Below are positions 5,134 through 5,973 of a stretch of 5,973 nucleotides of DNA, one piece after another. The position numbers and the translations under genes are program-made. The stretch covers positions 1-5,973 of the forward strand of contig CAIRYL010000046.1 of NCBI GenBank assembly GCA_903882825.1, read 5' to 3'. The stretch is from an uncultured Candidatus Peregrinibacteria bacterium (GTDB lineage Bacteria > Patescibacteriota > Gracilibacteria > CAIRYL01). The notes below the pieces were generated by a model. That model was not told the DNA's origin, did not search any database, and was given only the letters and a program-made list of their open reading frames with translations. Every line of letters starts with the position of its first letter. The first letter of the stretch is position 1.

Positions 5134-5956
5134 ATACATATCCATCTTGAATCTTCCCAAATCCTAAAAATTTCTCTTCCCAAAATAAGGCACATTGTCC
5201 TTCTTTTATTGGGAAATTTTCAGGTTTTATTGCTCGTCCCATAAACAAATTTTGAGGTTGTGGAGGAGATACAAAAACAGTGGGGATTGAAAAATGTTCT
5301 GGTAAAAATGGATGTACTCTCTCCCATGAAATTTCATCGAGAGCACACGCATCGGAAAGTGAGAAATTCCCTAAAGATTCCCGAGTTAAAGCCGTCATAT
5401 ACGCCGTACTTTCCATTGCTTCCCCTAAATTTTGCACGAGTGACCGAATATATGTTCCACTCGAACACTCTACAAAAATTTCGGCATTTGGAAAGCAAAA
5501 ATCCACAATTGTAAGTGTTATAATTTCTATCATTCGTGGAGAAAGAACCACTTCTTCCCCGTTTCGTACACGATCACAAGCGCGTTTCCCATTTATTTTT
5601 AAAGCAGAATACACCGGTGGCATTTGAGAAATTTTCCCTAAAAATCGTGGAAGAATCTTTTCAAAATCTTCCTGAAGAAATGGAGAAATGGGCACTCGTA
5701 TTTTTTCTCCTTCTTCATCTCCAGTAGAAGATTGAACTCCAAACATCATTTTTGCACGATACGATTTTGAAGAAAGTAAGAGCTGAGAAAGAGCTTTTGT
5801 TCCTCCTCCAACGCCCAGCAATAAAAGCCCTTCTGCCAAAGGATCCAGCGTGCCTGCATGACCAATTTTTTTGGTTTGGAGCGCTTTTCGAGCCGACCGA
5901 ATAACATCAAAGGAAGATATTCCTTTTGGTTTATAAACAATAAGAAAGCCGTTCAT
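5102..5956 (-). CDS. truB: tRNA pseudouridine-55 synthase
   Basis: TruB converts uridine 55 in the T-loop of most tRNAs to pseudouridine, acting alone in the cytoplasm. All main motifs are present in 284 residues (E. coli TruB has 314): the N-terminal NGFLIVYKPKGISSFDV, the catalytic GHAGTLDPLAEGLL with D38, the active-site tyrosine Y66 in KSYRAKMMFG, PPVYSALKINGKR (113-125), the SSGTYIRSL motif with R171, and LTRESLGNFSL (190-200). Residues from about 225 form a short C-terminal PUA-like region (IKPENFPIKEGQCALFWEEKFLGFGKI). One conserved position looks altered: the usual Tyr after GKR-A is Cys127. ATG 5956 gives the normal N-terminus. No Shine-Dalgarno is visible, although only 17 nt upstream are in the window. 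Arg codons are 12 CGN to 1 AGA, a useful host reference. The usual neighbours (rbfA, ribF, rpsO) are not seen; the gene converges with the PilC-module gene. Confidence 0.98.
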   Translation of the reverse strand: MNGFLIVYKPKGISSFDVIRSARKALQTKKIGHAGTLDPLAEGLLLLGVGGGTKALSQLLLSSKSYRAKMMFGVQSSTGDEEGEKIRVPISPFLQEDFEKILPRFLGKISQMPPVYSALKINGKRACDRVRNGEEVVLSPRMIEIITLTIVDFCFPNAEIFVECSSGTYIRSLVQNLGEAMESTAYMTALTRESLGNFSLSDACALDEISWERVHPFLPEHFSIPTVFVSPPQPQNLFMGRAIKPENFPIKEGQCALFWEEKFLGFGKIQDGYVLPQKMLGIME

Positions 5957-5973
5957 AATCAGAAGAAATCAAA

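Noticed and set aside
5260..5727. Several plus-strand open frames within truB
   Set aside because: They are antisense to an intact, fully motif-supported truB.
1..5973. UGA recoding (as in Gracilibacteria/Absconditabacteria)
   Set aside because: All genes read through normally with the standard code and end at TAA; no in-frame TGA interrupts a conserved protein, so nothing here supports recoding, though it cannot be excluded.

Overview
The window is AT-rich and comes from a compact bacterial genome. All seven genes whose 3' ends are visible stop with TAA. None of the eight start codons has a recognisable Shine-Dalgarno sequence. Most intergenic gaps are short. Two housekeeping genes are certain: the 5' end of folA (dihydrofolate reductase) at the left edge and truB (tRNA pseudouridine-55 synthase) at the right. 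The rest encodes envelope-type or unrecognised proteins. This mix, with low GC, divergent hypothetical proteins and PilC-like modules, would fit a Candidate Phyla Radiation / Patescibacteria-type genome. That placement is an inference and no marker here proves it.

Layout: (1) 1-165, minus strand, folA N-terminal fragment running off the window. (2) 255-1428, plus strand, three small genes: a 143-aa predicted lipoprotein, an 83-aa protein and a 123-aa helical protein. The first two use Arg codons very differently from folA and truB, so this looks like an accessory island. (3) 1446-3453, minus strand, a two-gene unit: a membrane-anchored TPR protein of 483 aa, then after 19 nt a 178-aa two-helix membrane protein resembling a shortened Wzz/YveK-type polysaccharide co-polymerase. 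(4) 3573-5087, plus strand, divergent from the TPR gene: a 504-aa protein with two tandem copies of a GspF/PilC N-terminal-like module, a long charged helical region and three C-terminal membrane helices. (5) 5102-5956, minus strand, truB, convergent with the previous gene across only 14 nt.

Regions 3 and 4 share a 119-bp divergent control region. Together they encode three membrane proteins: a TPR scaffold, a Wzz-like protein and a PilC-module coiled-coil protein. They may work together at the cell envelope, for example in surface polysaccharide or pilus-like assembly, but only gene arrangement and topology support this. The PilC-module protein is the most unusual object in the window.

No RNA genes, CRISPR array, insertion sequence or convincing intrinsic terminator was seen. 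No stretch longer than 300 bases lacks a gene.
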